Shown: positions 26,105-33,665 of the stretch, piece after piece
Position numbering within the stretch: the stretch's first letter is position 1
Layout: each line of letters opens with the position of its first letter
Source of the DNA: Pseudomonas sp. PSE14
Lineage (GTDB): Bacteria; Pseudomonadota; Gammaproteobacteria; Pseudomonadales; Pseudomonadaceae
Length of the DNA stretch: 64,000 nucleotides
Reading direction: 5' to 3'
Assembly: GCF_029203285.1 (NCBI RefSeq)
Contig: NZ_CP115669.1
Location: 1,240,001 to 1,304,000, forward strand
The notes under the pieces: generated by a model
What the model was told of the DNA's origin: nothing
The model's database searches: none
The model's input: the letters and a program-made list of their open reading frames with translations, nothing else
Translations under genes and position numbers: made by a program

Positions 26105-27433
26105 TTACAGGATCGACAGCGGATAATCGACGATCAGACGAAGCTCGTTGTTATCCGATTCGCCCTGGTCGGAGTTGGCGCGGTGGAATGCCTGGCGCAG
26201 GCGGAACGACATGTCCTTCACCGGGCCGGACTGCACGACGTACTTGGCTTCGAAGTCGGTCTCGTGGTGCTTGCCGTCTTCGCCATACAGGCCCACGTAC
26301 TGGCCGTTCGGGTCGGCGTGGGTGCCGTCGATGTTGCTGCCGTTGATGTAGCGGGTCATGAAGCTCAGGCCCGGCACGCCGTAGGTGTCCATCGCCAGGT
26401 CGTAACGCACCTGCCAGGAGCGCTCGCCCGGACCGTTGAAGTCGGAGAACTGCACGGAGTTGGCGAGGAAGATCGAGTCACCGCCGGCGCCCGCGCCGTT
26501 GTCGCCGAAGCCGACGTAGTCGAACGGGGTATCGCCGTTGACCTTCTGGAAGGCCAGGGTGACGGTGTGCGCCTGCAGGAAGGAGTACGCGGCGGCCAGC
26601 GACCAGGTGGTGTTGCTGATCTCGCCGGCCTTGGCCTGGCCGTAGTCGGTGGTGCGGTAGATGTTGAAGTCCAGGCCCAGCGACTGGTCATTGCCCAGCG
26701 GTTGCAGGTAGTTCACGTTGGCGTAGTACTGGCGCCAGATGTCCTCGAACTCCGAACCGTACAGCGAGGCGTTCAGGTTGTCGGTGATCGCGTACTTGCC
26801 GCCGACGTAGTCCACGCTGTCGGCTTCGACGTTCGCGTAGGTCGCGTACAGGCCGCCGTCGTGGCTGGTGGTGATCGGGCTGGTGCCGGCGGTGAAGTGC
26901 CCAGCTTCCAGGTCAAGACCTGCGATTTCGCTGCTCAGCAGGTTGAAGCCCGAGGCGGTCTGCGGAATCAGGCGGCTGCCGCCGGCGGCGAAGACCGGCG
27001 CGACCGGCTGCATGTCGCCGAATTTCAACTCGGTCTTGGAGAGTCGCACCTTCAGCGCGGCGCCTGCCTTGCCGTAGTCGTCCTCGGGGTCGCCATGGTT
27101 GTCCACCGGCAGGTTGCCGGTGCCGGTCCGGCCGCCGCCCGCATCGAGCTTGAGGCCCAGGTAGCCGAAGGCATCCACGCCGAAGCCGACGGTGCCCTGG
27201 GTGTAGCCGGAGGAGAAGTTGGCGAGGATGCCCTGGGTCCAGTCACGGTTATCGCTGAAACCATTCTTGCCGTCGTGGTCGTAGTAGTAGTTGCGCAGCA
27301 GCACGTCGAACTTGGCATCGTCGACGAAGCCCTTGGCATCGGCCTGGTCGGTGACGAAGGGTTCGGCGCCGGCGAACTGGCTGGCGGCGGCGGAAACGGC
27401 GAGCACGATAGCGCTGCGTTTGAGATGCTTCAT
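26105..27433 (-). CDS. OprD-family outer-membrane porin
   Basis: 442 residues. Signal peptide of about 23 residues (MKHLKRSAIVLAVSAAASQFAGA). The mature barrel opens with the OprD pattern FVDDAKFDVLLRNYYYDHD, then WTQGILANFSSGYTQGTVGFGVDAFGYLGLKLD and KFGDMQPVAPVFAAGGSRLIPQTASGF, and ends with the terminal strand NELRLIVDYPLSIL. OprD proteins are 18-strand specific channels for amino acids, carboxylates or aromatic acids. Sequence is closest in style to the OprE/OprQ branch, but substrate cannot be read. Monocistronic. Confidence 0.92.
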   Translation of the reverse strand: MKHLKRSAIVLAVSAAASQFAGAEPFVTDQADAKGFVDDAKFDVLLRNYYYDHDGKNGFSDNRDWTQGILANFSSGYTQGTVGFGVDAFGYLGLKLDAGGGRTGTGNLPVDNHGDPEDDYGKAGAALKVRLSKTELKFGDMQPVAPVFAAGGSRLIPQTASGFNLLSSEIAGLDLEAGHFTAGTSPITTSHDGGLYATYANVEADSVDYVGGKYAITDNLNASLYGSEFEDIWRQYYANVNYLQPLGNDQSLGLDFNIYRTTDYGQAKAGEISNTTWSLAAAYSFLQAHTVTLAFQKVNGDTPFDYVGFGDNGAGAGGDSIFLANSVQFSDFNGPGERSWQVRYDLAMDTYGVPGLSFMTRYINGSNIDGTHADPNGQYVGLYGEDGKHHETDFEAKYVVQSGPVKDMSFRLRQAFHRANSDQGESDNNELRLIVDYPLSIL

Positions 27434-27876
27434 GGATATTGCCCCTAGAGTCTTGGAGACCCGGCCCGTTGAATCGCGTGAGGGCCGGAATTTTTATAGG
27501 CAGGCACAATGAATCCGGTCATGGATCAACCACGGCGGAAGTCGCAGGAAGTTGCGTTGACATTGTTGCGATCAACTTTCTCCTGCCCGCTCCAGGCAGG
27601 AAAAAGCCAGCGTAATAATGCCGAAAGAGTGCCCGCTTTAAATAACGGAATATGAAAAGGTCTATGTCCTGAATTGTAATAATCCCTCTGTGAAGTTCGA
27701 GGGGAATATCACTCGCTCATACGATGGATGTATTGACGGATGACAAAGCGAGGGGAATGGCGATGTTGCGGGAAACATCAGTCGGCGTGGCGGTGGGAGA
27801 CGGGATGAGGCTAAGCTGCGCGTCCCGGGCGGGCCGAACGGCGCCGCTCATAGCCCCTGATAGCAGAGAGTTTCCC
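27434..27876. other. Intergenic region between the porin and RidA genes
   Basis: 443 bp of divergent promoter region. It holds GCGTTGACATTGTTGC near 27553 (TTGACA -35-like) and an AT-rich stretch 27630-27720. An in-frame extension of the RidA ORF back to 27724 looks non-coding. No repeat or named operator. Confidence 0.4.
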
Positions 27877-28266
27877 ATGGCGCAGAATGACAGCCCCTTC
27901 TTCATTCCCGACGCGGACCCCGAATCCATTTCCTCCGACGTGGCCGGTTTCGGTGGCCTGCTGGTCTCCACGCAGATCCCCACCCTGGAAGACGGCAGCC
28001 TCGAGCTGGGCGACATCAAGGCCCAGAGCGAAGCCACCCTGCGTAGCCTGAAGGTCGCGCTGGAAAAGGCCGGCAGCGGCCTGGACCACGTCCTGCACCT
28101 GACCATCTACCTGACCAGCATGGCTGACCGCGCCGCCTTCAACGAGGTGTACTGCAGCTTCTTCGGCAAGCCCTATCCGGTGCGCGCCGCCGTCGGCATC
28201 TCCGAACTGGCGGTCGAGGGCATGAAGGTCGAGGTCACCGCCATCGCTGCCAAGCGCGCAGGCTGA
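27877..28266 (+). CDS. RidA (YjgF/YER057c/UK114) family protein
   Basis: 129 residues. GFGGLLVSTQIP, ALEKAGSGLDHVLHLTIYLTSMADRAAFNEVYCSFFG and PVRAAVGISELAVEGMKVEVTAIAAK follow the RidA pattern. The arginine in PVRAAV is the residue that holds the 2-aminoacrylate carboxylate in active RidA enzymes, so deaminase activity is plausible. Start at 27877 is preferred because the family begins here; GAGAG precedes it. Followed by a strong terminator; stands alone. Confidence 0.88.
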   Translation: MAQNDSPFFIPDADPESISSDVAGFGGLLVSTQIPTLEDGSLELGDIKAQSEATLRSLKVALEKAGSGLDHVLHLTIYLTSMADRAAFNEVYCSFFGKPYPVRAAVGISELAVEGMKVEVTAIAAKRAG

Positions 28267-28307
28267 TCCCGCCTGCATCGCTGCAAGTGTGGGCCATGCC
28301 CGCGAGA

Positions 28308-28335
28308 GGGCCGCTGATGCGGCCCTTTTCTTTTT
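28308..28335 (+). terminator. Rho-independent terminator after RidA gene
   Basis: GGGCCGC TGAT GCGGCCC followed by TTTTCTTTTT, about 42 bp after the stop. Confidence 0.85.
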
Positions 28336-28402
28336 CCCCGGCCAGTGTGCTGACGCGCCGGGACGATTTCGCGGACAAGGTTCGCTCCTACAAGATCAAG
28401 GG

Positions 28403-28522
28403 CCCCTCACCCTAACCCTCTCCCGCAAGCGGGAGAGGGGACTGTTCGGTGCAGGATGAAACCGTAGTGTCAGCCGGCACGGACGGCGCCCTCTCCCTGA
28501 GGGAGAGGGCTGGGGTGAGGGG
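28403..28522. repeat. Second copy of the CCCTCACCC-ended extragenic repeat
   Basis: Same layout as 19787-19901: an outer inverted repeat of about 20 bases, each arm with its own CCCTCTCCC hairpin, with a spacer holding a related AGCCGGCAC segment. Sits between the RidA terminator and the bufferin promoter. Confidence 0.8.
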
Positions 28523-28643
28523 GAAAGCCCTGGCACAGATTCAGCCGGGACAAGACAGTTGCTCCTACAGTTCCGCGTCGCGCCTCCTCTTCGCAGGGTG
28601 GGCTTGCTCGCGAACACCCTCCGTACCGAACTCCCCCCGCAAA

Positions 28644-28659
28644 TGTATTCCTTTGTATC
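28644..28659 (+). promoter_or_regulatory. TGTAT direct repeat, probable response-regulator site (site 1)
   Basis: TGTATTCCTTTGTATC: two TGTAT half-sites one helical turn (10 bp) apart, 198 bp upstream of the EGKCG precursor start. The same layout occurs at 33630 and 35782. OmpR-family regulators bind tandem direct repeats with 10-11 bp periodicity. An inverted GGATACAGACATACAAAAG follows at 28675. Confidence 0.6.
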
Positions 28660-28856
28660 CGCCATCCCCTGACGGGATACAGACATACAAAAGACTCCCG
28701 CTCCAGATACGCCGGCGATACATCGCTACGGCGAAATAGCCCTACCCGAACGAAACAACGCGACGGCAGGGAAAACCCTTCCAGCGCCTCGTTCCAGGGA
28801 TTCGCCCTTGTGGCATTACCCGGCGCGGAACGCGCCACAGCATCTGGAGAAGCACA

Positions 28857-29327
28857 ATGACTCGTATCTCGAAAACCCAACTCGGCCTGCTCGCTGTCGC
28901 CCTGGCCGGTGGCCTGAACCTGGCGTCCTCCGCCTTCGCTGTCGAAGCGCTGCCCCAGGGCTACCAACTCGCTTCGGCGGAAAAAGCCGGGGAGGGCAAG
29001 TGTGGCGAGGGCAAATGTGGCGCCAGCGGCGCCCAGGCCAAGGCCACCCAAACCAAGGCTACCGGCACCGAAGGCAAGTGCGGTGAAGGCAAGTGCGGCG
29101 ACGCCTCCTTCGCCCGTACCGATGCCGACCACGACGGCCGCGTCTCCCGCGCCGAACTGCTGGCCGTGGCGCCCAAGGCCAACGCCGAATTCGACGCCAT
29201 CGACGCCAACCACGACGGCTTCCTTTCCGAAGGCGAAACCTACCAGTTTCGCAAGAACCAGTTCGACTCCAACGGCAAGCCGTTCCCGTCCGACCTGTAC
29301 AGCAAGCTGAGCCAGGCCAAGAACTGA
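28857..29327 (+). CDS. hvfA: EGKCG-repeat bufferin/HvfA-like RiPP metallophore precursor with EF-hand pair
   Basis: 156 residues. Signal peptide to about residue 28 (SSAFA). Two blocks of tandem [11 protein letters not shown] (residues 45-55 and 72-81) place four Cys in EGKCG motifs, the segment that DUF692/MNIO enzymes convert to oxazolone-thioamide (HvfA) or thiooxazole-type (bufferin) metal ligands. Unlike a simple HvfA, the C-terminal half carries two canonical EF-hands: D89-x-D91-x-D93-G-x-V-x-x-x-E100 and D116-x-N118-x-D120-G-x-L-x-x-x-E127. It is the first gene of an operon with the DUF692 and DUF2063 genes. The expected role is periplasmic copper sequestration; the EF-hands suggest a Ca2+-binding scaffold. 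Start has GGAGAAGCACA upstream. Confidence 0.85.
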   Translation: MTRISKTQLGLLAVALAGGLNLASSAFAVEALPQGYQLASAEKAGEGKCGEGKCGASGAQAKATQTKATGTEGKCGEGKCGDASFARTDADHDGRVSRAELLAVAPKANAEFDAIDANHDGFLSEGETYQFRKNQFDSNGKPFPSDLYSKLSQAKN

Positions 29328-29391
29328 TCCGCGCCGACAACCTCCCCGCGCCGCTGGCCGGGGAGGGCACTTCCCTCCGAAGGAGACCGCC

Positions 29392-30237
29392 ATGACTCTT
29401 CCCGTTTCCCTGCACGGTGCCGGCCTCGGTCTGCGTCGCGCGCTGCTGCCCGAACTGCTGACCATGGCCGACGGCGCGGTGGACTTCCTCGAAGTTGCCC
29501 CGGACAACTGGATCGGCGTCGGCGGCTCCTACGGTGAAGGCCTTGCCCGCCTGGCCGAACGCTTCCCGCTGTCCTGCCATGGCCTGTCGCTGTCCCTGGG
29601 CGGCCCCGAGCCGCTGGACCACGTCTTTCTGCGCCGCGTCCGCGAATTCCTCGACCAGCACCAGGTGCCGCTGTTCAGCGAACACCTGAGCTACTGCTCC
29701 GACGACGGCCACCTGTATGACCTGATTCCCATGCCCTTCACCGACGAAGCCGTGCGCCACATCGCCGGACGCATCCGTGAAGTGCAGGACGCCCTCGGCC
29801 GCCGTATCGCCGTGGAAAACATCTCCTACTACGCCGCGCCCTACCAGGCGCTGAGCGAAATCGACTTCCTCCGCGCCGTGCTCGCCGAAGCCGACTGCGA
29901 CCTGCTGCTGGACGTCAACAACCTCTACGTCAACGCCCACAACCATGGCTATGACGCTGCCGGTTTCCTCGCCCGCGTGCCGGCCGAGCGTGTCGTCTGC
30001 CTGCACGTGGCTGGTCACTACGACGAAGCGCCGGACCTGAAGATCGACACCCACGGCGCCGCCGTAAAGCCGGACGTCTGGAGCCTGCTGGCCAGCGCCT
30101 ACCACCACCTGGGCATGGTGCCGACGCTGCTGGAGCGCGACTTCAACCTGCCGCCGCTGGCCGAACTGCTTGGCGAAGTGAACTGCATCCGTGAGCTGCA
30201 GATGGCCGCCCGGCCGCTGGAGGTGCGTCATGGCTGA
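29392..30237 (+). CDS. hvfB: DUF692 multinuclear non-heme iron oxidative enzyme (MNIO), HvfB/BufB type
   Basis: 281 residues, TIM-barrel. Iron-ligand segments are visible in order: [11 protein letters not shown] (His), FSEHLSY (Glu/His), VENISYY (Glu/Asn), [15 protein letters not shown] (Asp, Asn, His), LHVAGHYD (His) and DTHGAAV with LLERDFN. MNIO enzymes such as MbnB, TglH and HvfB oxidise cysteines of precursor peptides to thiooxazole or oxazolone-thioamide. Here the substrate is almost certainly the EGKCG precursor 65 bp upstream. It overlaps the next gene by 8 bases. GGAGACCGCC precedes the start. Confidence 0.92.
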   Translation: MTLPVSLHGAGLGLRRALLPELLTMADGAVDFLEVAPDNWIGVGGSYGEGLARLAERFPLSCHGLSLSLGGPEPLDHVFLRRVREFLDQHQVPLFSEHLSYCSDDGHLYDLIPMPFTDEAVRHIAGRIREVQDALGRRIAVENISYYAAPYQALSEIDFLRAVLAEADCDLLLDVNNLYVNAHNHGYDAAGFLARVPAERVVCLHVAGHYDEAPDLKIDTHGAAVKPDVWSLLASAYHHLGMVPTLLERDFNLPPLAELLGEVNCIRELQMAARPLEVRHG

Positions 30238-31003
30238 GAGCCTGCGCGAGCAGCAGCTGCGCATGACCCGCTTCATCCGCGACCCGCAGGCCAACGAGCC
30301 ACCGCCCGGCATCGAGGCACGGCGCCTGGCGGTGTACCGGCAACTGTTCTTCGGCAACCTGCAATCGCTGCTGGCCGGCAACTTCCCGGTGCTGAGTGCG
30401 AGCCTTGGCACCAAGCAATGGCAGTCGCTCACCGAAGACTTCTATGCCCGTTACCGCTGCCACACGCCGCTGTTCACCGAAGTGGCCGGCGAGTTCGTCG
30501 AGTACCTGGAAAGCCGCGCCGACCAGCCCGGCTGGGTGGCCGAACTGGCCCACTACGAATGGATCGAGACCGCGCTGCTGCTCAGCGATAAAGCCGAGCC
30601 GGCCCATGATCCGGACGGCGACCTGCTCGACGGCGTGCCGCTGCTCTCCAGTCTCGCCGTGCCGCTGGCCTATGCCTGGCCGGTCAGCCATATCGGCCCG
30701 GACAACCTCCCGCCGGCAGCGCCGGCCGAACCCGCGTTGCTGCTGGCCCGCAGAGGGGCAGACCTGAAGGTGCATTTTTCGCGCCTTGCGCCCCTGGCCC
30801 ATGCCCTGCTGGTGTCGCTGCAACAGTGGCAGCTCACCGGCCGTGAACACCTCAAGGCGCTGGCGGAAATCGCCGGCATCGAACTGGCTGCCATCGAAGG
30901 GCAGGGCATTGCCCTGTTGCGCAGCCTCAAAGAGCAAGGCGTGGTGATTGGCACCCGCCCCAACTGCACCACTTCACGTCGTCTACCATTGGCTCGCCCC
31001 TGA
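30230..31003 (+). CDS. hvfC: DUF2063 partner protein (HvfC/BufC type)
   Basis: 257 residues. N-terminal DUF2063 domain ([53 protein letters not shown]) followed by a C-terminal helical/HTH-like region. DUF2063 proteins form the RRE-containing partner that delivers the precursor to the MNIO enzyme, as MbnC does for MbnB. Start at 30230 lies 8 bases inside the DUF692 gene, indicating translational coupling. The C terminus ([12 protein letters not shown]) is basic. Length is normal. Confidence 0.88.
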   Translation: MAESLREQQLRMTRFIRDPQANEPPPGIEARRLAVYRQLFFGNLQSLLAGNFPVLSASLGTKQWQSLTEDFYARYRCHTPLFTEVAGEFVEYLESRADQPGWVAELAHYEWIETALLLSDKAEPAHDPDGDLLDGVPLLSSLAVPLAYAWPVSHIGPDNLPPAAPAEPALLLARRGADLKVHFSRLAPLAHALLVSLQQWQLTGREHLKALAEIAGIELAAIEGQGIALLRSLKEQGVVIGTRPNCTTSRRLPLARP

Positions 31004-31015
31004 AGGAGAAGCACC

Positions 31016-31438
31016 ATGACCGATACCCTGGCAACCGTGATCTACACCGCCCAGACCCACACCACCGGCGGCCGCGACGGGCGCGGCCAGAGCACCGACG
31101 GCGCGCTGGACCTGCCGCTGAGCCCGCCCGGCTCCGGCCGTCCCGGCACCAACCCCGAGCAGCTGTTCGCCATCGGCTGGTCCGCCTGCTTTATCGGCGC
31201 CCTGCGTCGCTCCGGCCAGAAGCTGAATATTCGCCTGCCCGGCGACGTGGCGGTGGACGCGGAAGTCTCCCTGGGCAACACCGCCGACGGCGGCTTCGCC
31301 CTGGCCGCCCAGCTCACCGTGCACCTGCCGGGTTTGTCGGCGGAGGACAAGGGGAAGCTGGTGGCCGAGGCGCACCAGATCTGCCCCTACTCCAAGGCGA
31401 CTCGCGGGAATATCGAGGTGGGGTTCGTCATTCCCTGA
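31016..31438 (+). CDS. ohr: Ohr/OsmC-family organic hydroperoxide reductase
   Basis: 140 residues. Peroxidatic Cys in GWSACFIGALR (about residue 60) and resolving Cys in AHQICPYSKATRGN (about 125) with a conserved Arg/Glu environment place it in the Ohr branch of OsmC, which reduces organic hydroperoxides using lipoyl thiols. It starts 12 bp after the DUF2063 stop with AAGGAG, so it is co-transcribed with the metallophore genes. No ohrR regulator is adjacent. The linkage suggests defence against copper-driven lipid peroxidation. A terminator follows. Confidence 0.92.
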   Translation: MTDTLATVIYTAQTHTTGGRDGRGQSTDGALDLPLSPPGSGRPGTNPEQLFAIGWSACFIGALRRSGQKLNIRLPGDVAVDAEVSLGNTADGGFALAAQLTVHLPGLSAEDKGKLVAEAHQICPYSKATRGNIEVGFVIP

Positions 31439-31460
31439 TCGCTTTCCAATCCACAGCCCA

Positions 31461-31493
31461 GCCCGCGCACCCTCACCGGTGCGCGGGCTTTTT
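31461..31493 (+). terminator. Rho-independent terminator closing the hvf-ohr operon
   Basis: GCCCGCGCACC and GGTGCGCGGGC form an 11-bp stem with a 6-base loop, followed by TTTTT. Confidence 0.9.
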
Positions 31494-31501
31494 GCTTTTG
31501 T

Positions 31502-31703
31502 GTAGGAGCGAGCTTGCCCACCGTCAGGCGTTTGGATCGGTCTCGTAGGATGGGTGGAGCGGAGCGATACCCATCGATCCCACGCGATCACAGCATGGGT
31601 ATCGCACGCTCCACCCATCCTGCGCACTGCGCGATTGCGACCGGCCGAGCATGGGGTATGAATTCCGGATGTAGGGCGAATAACGCCCCAGGCGTTATCC
31701 GCC
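31502..31703. repeat. Composite of REP remnant and GATACCCATC-type repeat
   Basis: 31502-31517 is a truncated REP unit. 31548-31574 and 31595-31620 form a long inverted repeat (GGATGGGTGGAGCG...GATACCCAT). 31670-31703 repeats the GGCGTTATCCGCC module seen inverted at 17139. This fills the 374-bp gap to 31812; no gene seen in it. Confidence 0.8.
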
Positions 31704-31812
31704 ATGCACTCCCGTTCGTAGCGAAGAGATTGGCTGATGCATCGGTAGCGGATAACTGCGAACGGTTTTGCGCCCCTTGCTGCAGGAGCGCCGAGTGGGC
31801 CGCGGCGACGGG

Positions 31813-32151
31813 TCAGTTGTAGCGCTGGGCCGCCAGTGCCCGTTCCTGGCTGATGGGCTGGAGTACCGGGTGTTGGCTTTCGATATGAATGTACAGGTAA
31901 TACCGGCCGTCCCTGTCGGATATCACGCGATGCACTTCGAAGAGTTTGTTCATCCGGCCTTTGGCACCAGGGACCAGTTGTTCATGCAGCAGATCGTATT
32001 CGCGGATGTTGTGCTGCTTGAGTGTGTCCAGGAATGGACCTTCGGCTTGGCTTCTCAACTCGATCTTGGCGGACTTCTCGACGGCCAGTATTGCCTTGAT
32101 GAGCAAGGCAAGGCCGGCCACGGCAAATAGCGCTTTTACCAACAGGCCCAT
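31813..32151 (-). CDS. Uncharacterised membrane-anchored 112-residue protein
   Basis: Opens MGLLVKALFAVAGLALLIKAI, an uncleaved-looking membrane anchor, then a soluble domain (KIELRSQAEGPFLDTLKQHNIREYDLLHEQLV, VHRVISDRDGRYYLYIHIES). Start at 32151 has AAGGAAG upstream; the longer in-frame ORF is shadow. No family recognised. It reads away from the DoxX gene with a terminator between them, so an independent unit. Confidence 0.65.
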   Translation of the reverse strand: MGLLVKALFAVAGLALLIKAILAVEKSAKIELRSQAEGPFLDTLKQHNIREYDLLHEQLVPGAKGRMNKLFEVHRVISDRDGRYYLYIHIESQHPVLQPISQERALAAQRYN

Positions 32152-32228
32152 GGGTAACTTCCTTGTATTCGACCGAGCTGATTGTGCCTCGGGCGGTAGT
32201 CCAAGGGGCATCATTCGACACGGACAAA

Positions 32229-32260
32229 GAAAAACGCCCTCTCCAATGGAGAGGGCGTTT
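32229..32260 (-). terminator. Rho-independent terminator after the minus-strand DoxX gene
   Basis: On the minus strand, AAACGCCCTCTCC ATT GGAGAGGGCGTTTTTC: a 13-bp stem followed by a T run, about 30 bp beyond the DoxX stop. Confidence 0.88.
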
Positions 32261-32288
32261 CTGCCGAACAGCCGGGGGTGGAGATCGA

Positions 32289-32804
32289 TCAGCTGACGCG
32301 CGAAGCCCCCAGGAATCGCCGCACCAGCCCATCCACGCTCAGCGCACCCGAGCCCTTGAGCATCAGCGGCAGCAATGCCACCAGGTAGATCAGCGGCAGT
32401 TTGTAGTTGCCAAAGCCATGGTCGGTGATCGAGTAGCCCTGGGCGAGTTCCGCGAGGCTCGACCACTGTGCCGGCCAGTGCACCGCGGCGATGGCGACGA
32501 GGGTCACGACGATCAGCGAAGCGGAGGCGAAGCGCGTGGCCAGGCCCAGCAACAACAGCACGGGCGCGATCAACTCGGCCCACATCGACACCTGCCAGTC
32601 GAAGCCAGCGGAGAAGTGGTTGAAGGGGAAGGGGAAGTTGGCGTGGATCTGTTCGAACCAGTTGTCGCCGTGCCATTTCTCCAGGCCCGACTCGAAGAAC
32701 TCCCAGGCCAGGAACAGCCGCAGGGGAATGTCCCAGCCCCAGGCAGCGAGACGGTCGAGTTGGTCGAAGACGGCTTTGATCGGGTTCAGGGTCAGCAGGG
32801 TCAT
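32289..32804 (-). CDS. DoxX-family membrane protein
   Basis: 171 residues, four membrane helices. DIPLRLFLAWEFFESGLEKWHGDNWF and the central FPFNHFSAGFDWQVSMWAELIAPVLLLLGLATRF are the DoxX pattern. Start at 32804 uses GAGGTG upstream; two further in-frame ATGs lie at 32816 and 32822. DoxX/SURF4-like proteins recur in bufferin and gig operons and are thought to be redox-linked membrane partners. It is the last gene of a minus-strand run headed by the ferric-reductase-like gene, 77 bp away. A second DoxX gene closes the bufA1 operon. Confidence 0.82.
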   Translation of the reverse strand: MTLLTLNPIKAVFDQLDRLAAWGWDIPLRLFLAWEFFESGLEKWHGDNWFEQIHANFPFPFNHFSAGFDWQVSMWAELIAPVLLLLGLATRFASASLIVVTLVAIAAVHWPAQWSSLAELAQGYSITDHGFGNYKLPLIYLVALLPLMLKGSGALSVDGLVRRFLGASRVS

Positions 32805-32880
32805 GGCGCACCTCATGGGCAATACAGTGGGTAAGGTTGTGTCGGCCGGGCGTCATCGGCGGTCGCGGAAGAAGGCGGAT

Positions 32881-33528
32881 TCAGCGGGTAGCGCTCAGCG
32901 CGGCAGCGGGGCGGGTTTCACGGCGCAGGCGCATGGCCAGCTTTGCAGTGAGCTTGAGGGCGACCGCCGAACTGATCAGCGCGAAGCCCAGCGGGTACCA
33001 GGAGCCCAACGGCAGGCGCTTGTAGAACGACAGGACGAAGACGGCGGCGATGACCCAGGTGCCGGTGCTGTGCAGGATCTTCCAGGCGCGGGCGCCGAGC
33101 AGCTTCACGGCGGCGGGGAAGGAGGTGACGGTCAGCAGGATGATGAACAGGTAGCCGATGGAGCCGGGGATGTTCGCGGCGACGCTGCGGCCGTGCCAGA
33201 AGGTCTCGGGGAAGAACTTCACGTAGAGCATGATCAGCACCGCGTGCACGGCATGGGAGAAGGCGAAGGCCAGCCCCAGGAAGCGCCGCTCGCGCAGCAG
33301 GCCGCGGGTGAAGGCGCTGGGTATCAGGACCGCCAGGGACGAGGCGAGGAAGGCGGCGAGGAACAGCGCGAAGGATGTACGCGCGGTGGTGCGGATTGCG
33401 CTGCGCAGGGCGTCCACCCATTGCGGCTGGGCACACAGGGCCAGCGCGGTGACGATCAGCACCAGAGCGGACAGCAGGGAGAACAGGCGCCAGCCATGCA
33501 GGCTGGCGGATTCGGCGGGACGGGTCAT
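32881..33528 (-). CDS. Ferric-reductase-like transmembrane protein (haem-binding, MsrQ/YedZ-like)
   Basis: 215 residues, about six membrane helices. Histidines suited to haem axial ligation occur in AFAFSHAVHAVLIMLYVKFFP and in WKILHSTGTWVIAAVFVLSFYKRL, the paired pattern of the ferric reductase/YedZ membrane domain. There is no flavin or NAD domain, so it would pass electrons across the membrane with another donor. Start at 33528 has AAGGAGCC. Placed between the two-component genes and DoxX and preceded by a TGTAT box, so probably part of the same regulon. Confidence 0.75.
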   Translation of the reverse strand: MTRPAESASLHGWRLFSLLSALVLIVTALALCAQPQWVDALRSAIRTTARTSFALFLAAFLASSLAVLIPSAFTRGLLRERRFLGLAFAFSHAVHAVLIMLYVKFFPETFWHGRSVAANIPGSIGYLFIILLTVTSFPAAVKLLGARAWKILHSTGTWVIAAVFVLSFYKRLPLGSWYPLGFALISSAVALKLTAKLAMRLRRETRPAAALSATR

Positions 33529-33590
33529 GGCAGGCTCCTTGGGGAACGCGGCGTGCGGGATGCCGCCGCGATTCGTGGAGCCATGCTGCC

Positions 33591-33628
33591 GACGGGCTTT
33601 ATCTCGGATGTGTCCGCTAAAGCCCGTC
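33591..33628. other. Inverted repeat in the leader of the ferric-reductase-like gene
   Basis: GACGGGCTTTA (33591-33601) and TAAAGCCCGTC (33618-33628) form an 11-bp perfect stem with a 16-base loop, 63 bp upstream of the start at 33528 and directly beside the TGTAT box. It has no U tract on the minus strand. It may be the histidine-kinase transcript end or a 5'-leader structure. Confidence 0.55.
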
Positions 33629-33629
33629 A

Positions 33630-33645
33630 TGTATCCCTTTGTACA
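33630..33645. promoter_or_regulatory. TGTAT direct repeat (site 2)
   Basis: TGTATCCCTTTGTACA on the plus strand: the same 10-bp-spaced half-sites as at 28644 and 35782, located 102 bp upstream of the minus-strand ferric-reductase-like gene and between it and the kinase stop. Its orientation relative to the gene is opposite to the other two. Confidence 0.55.
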
Positions 33646-33665
33646 GTCCTTTCACGAGCAAGGTG

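Noticed and set aside
28990-29110. Short direct repeats that could suggest a CRISPR-like or minisatellite array
   Set aside because: They are in-frame GEGKCG codon repeats inside the precursor gene; no spacers, leader or cas genes anywhere in the window.
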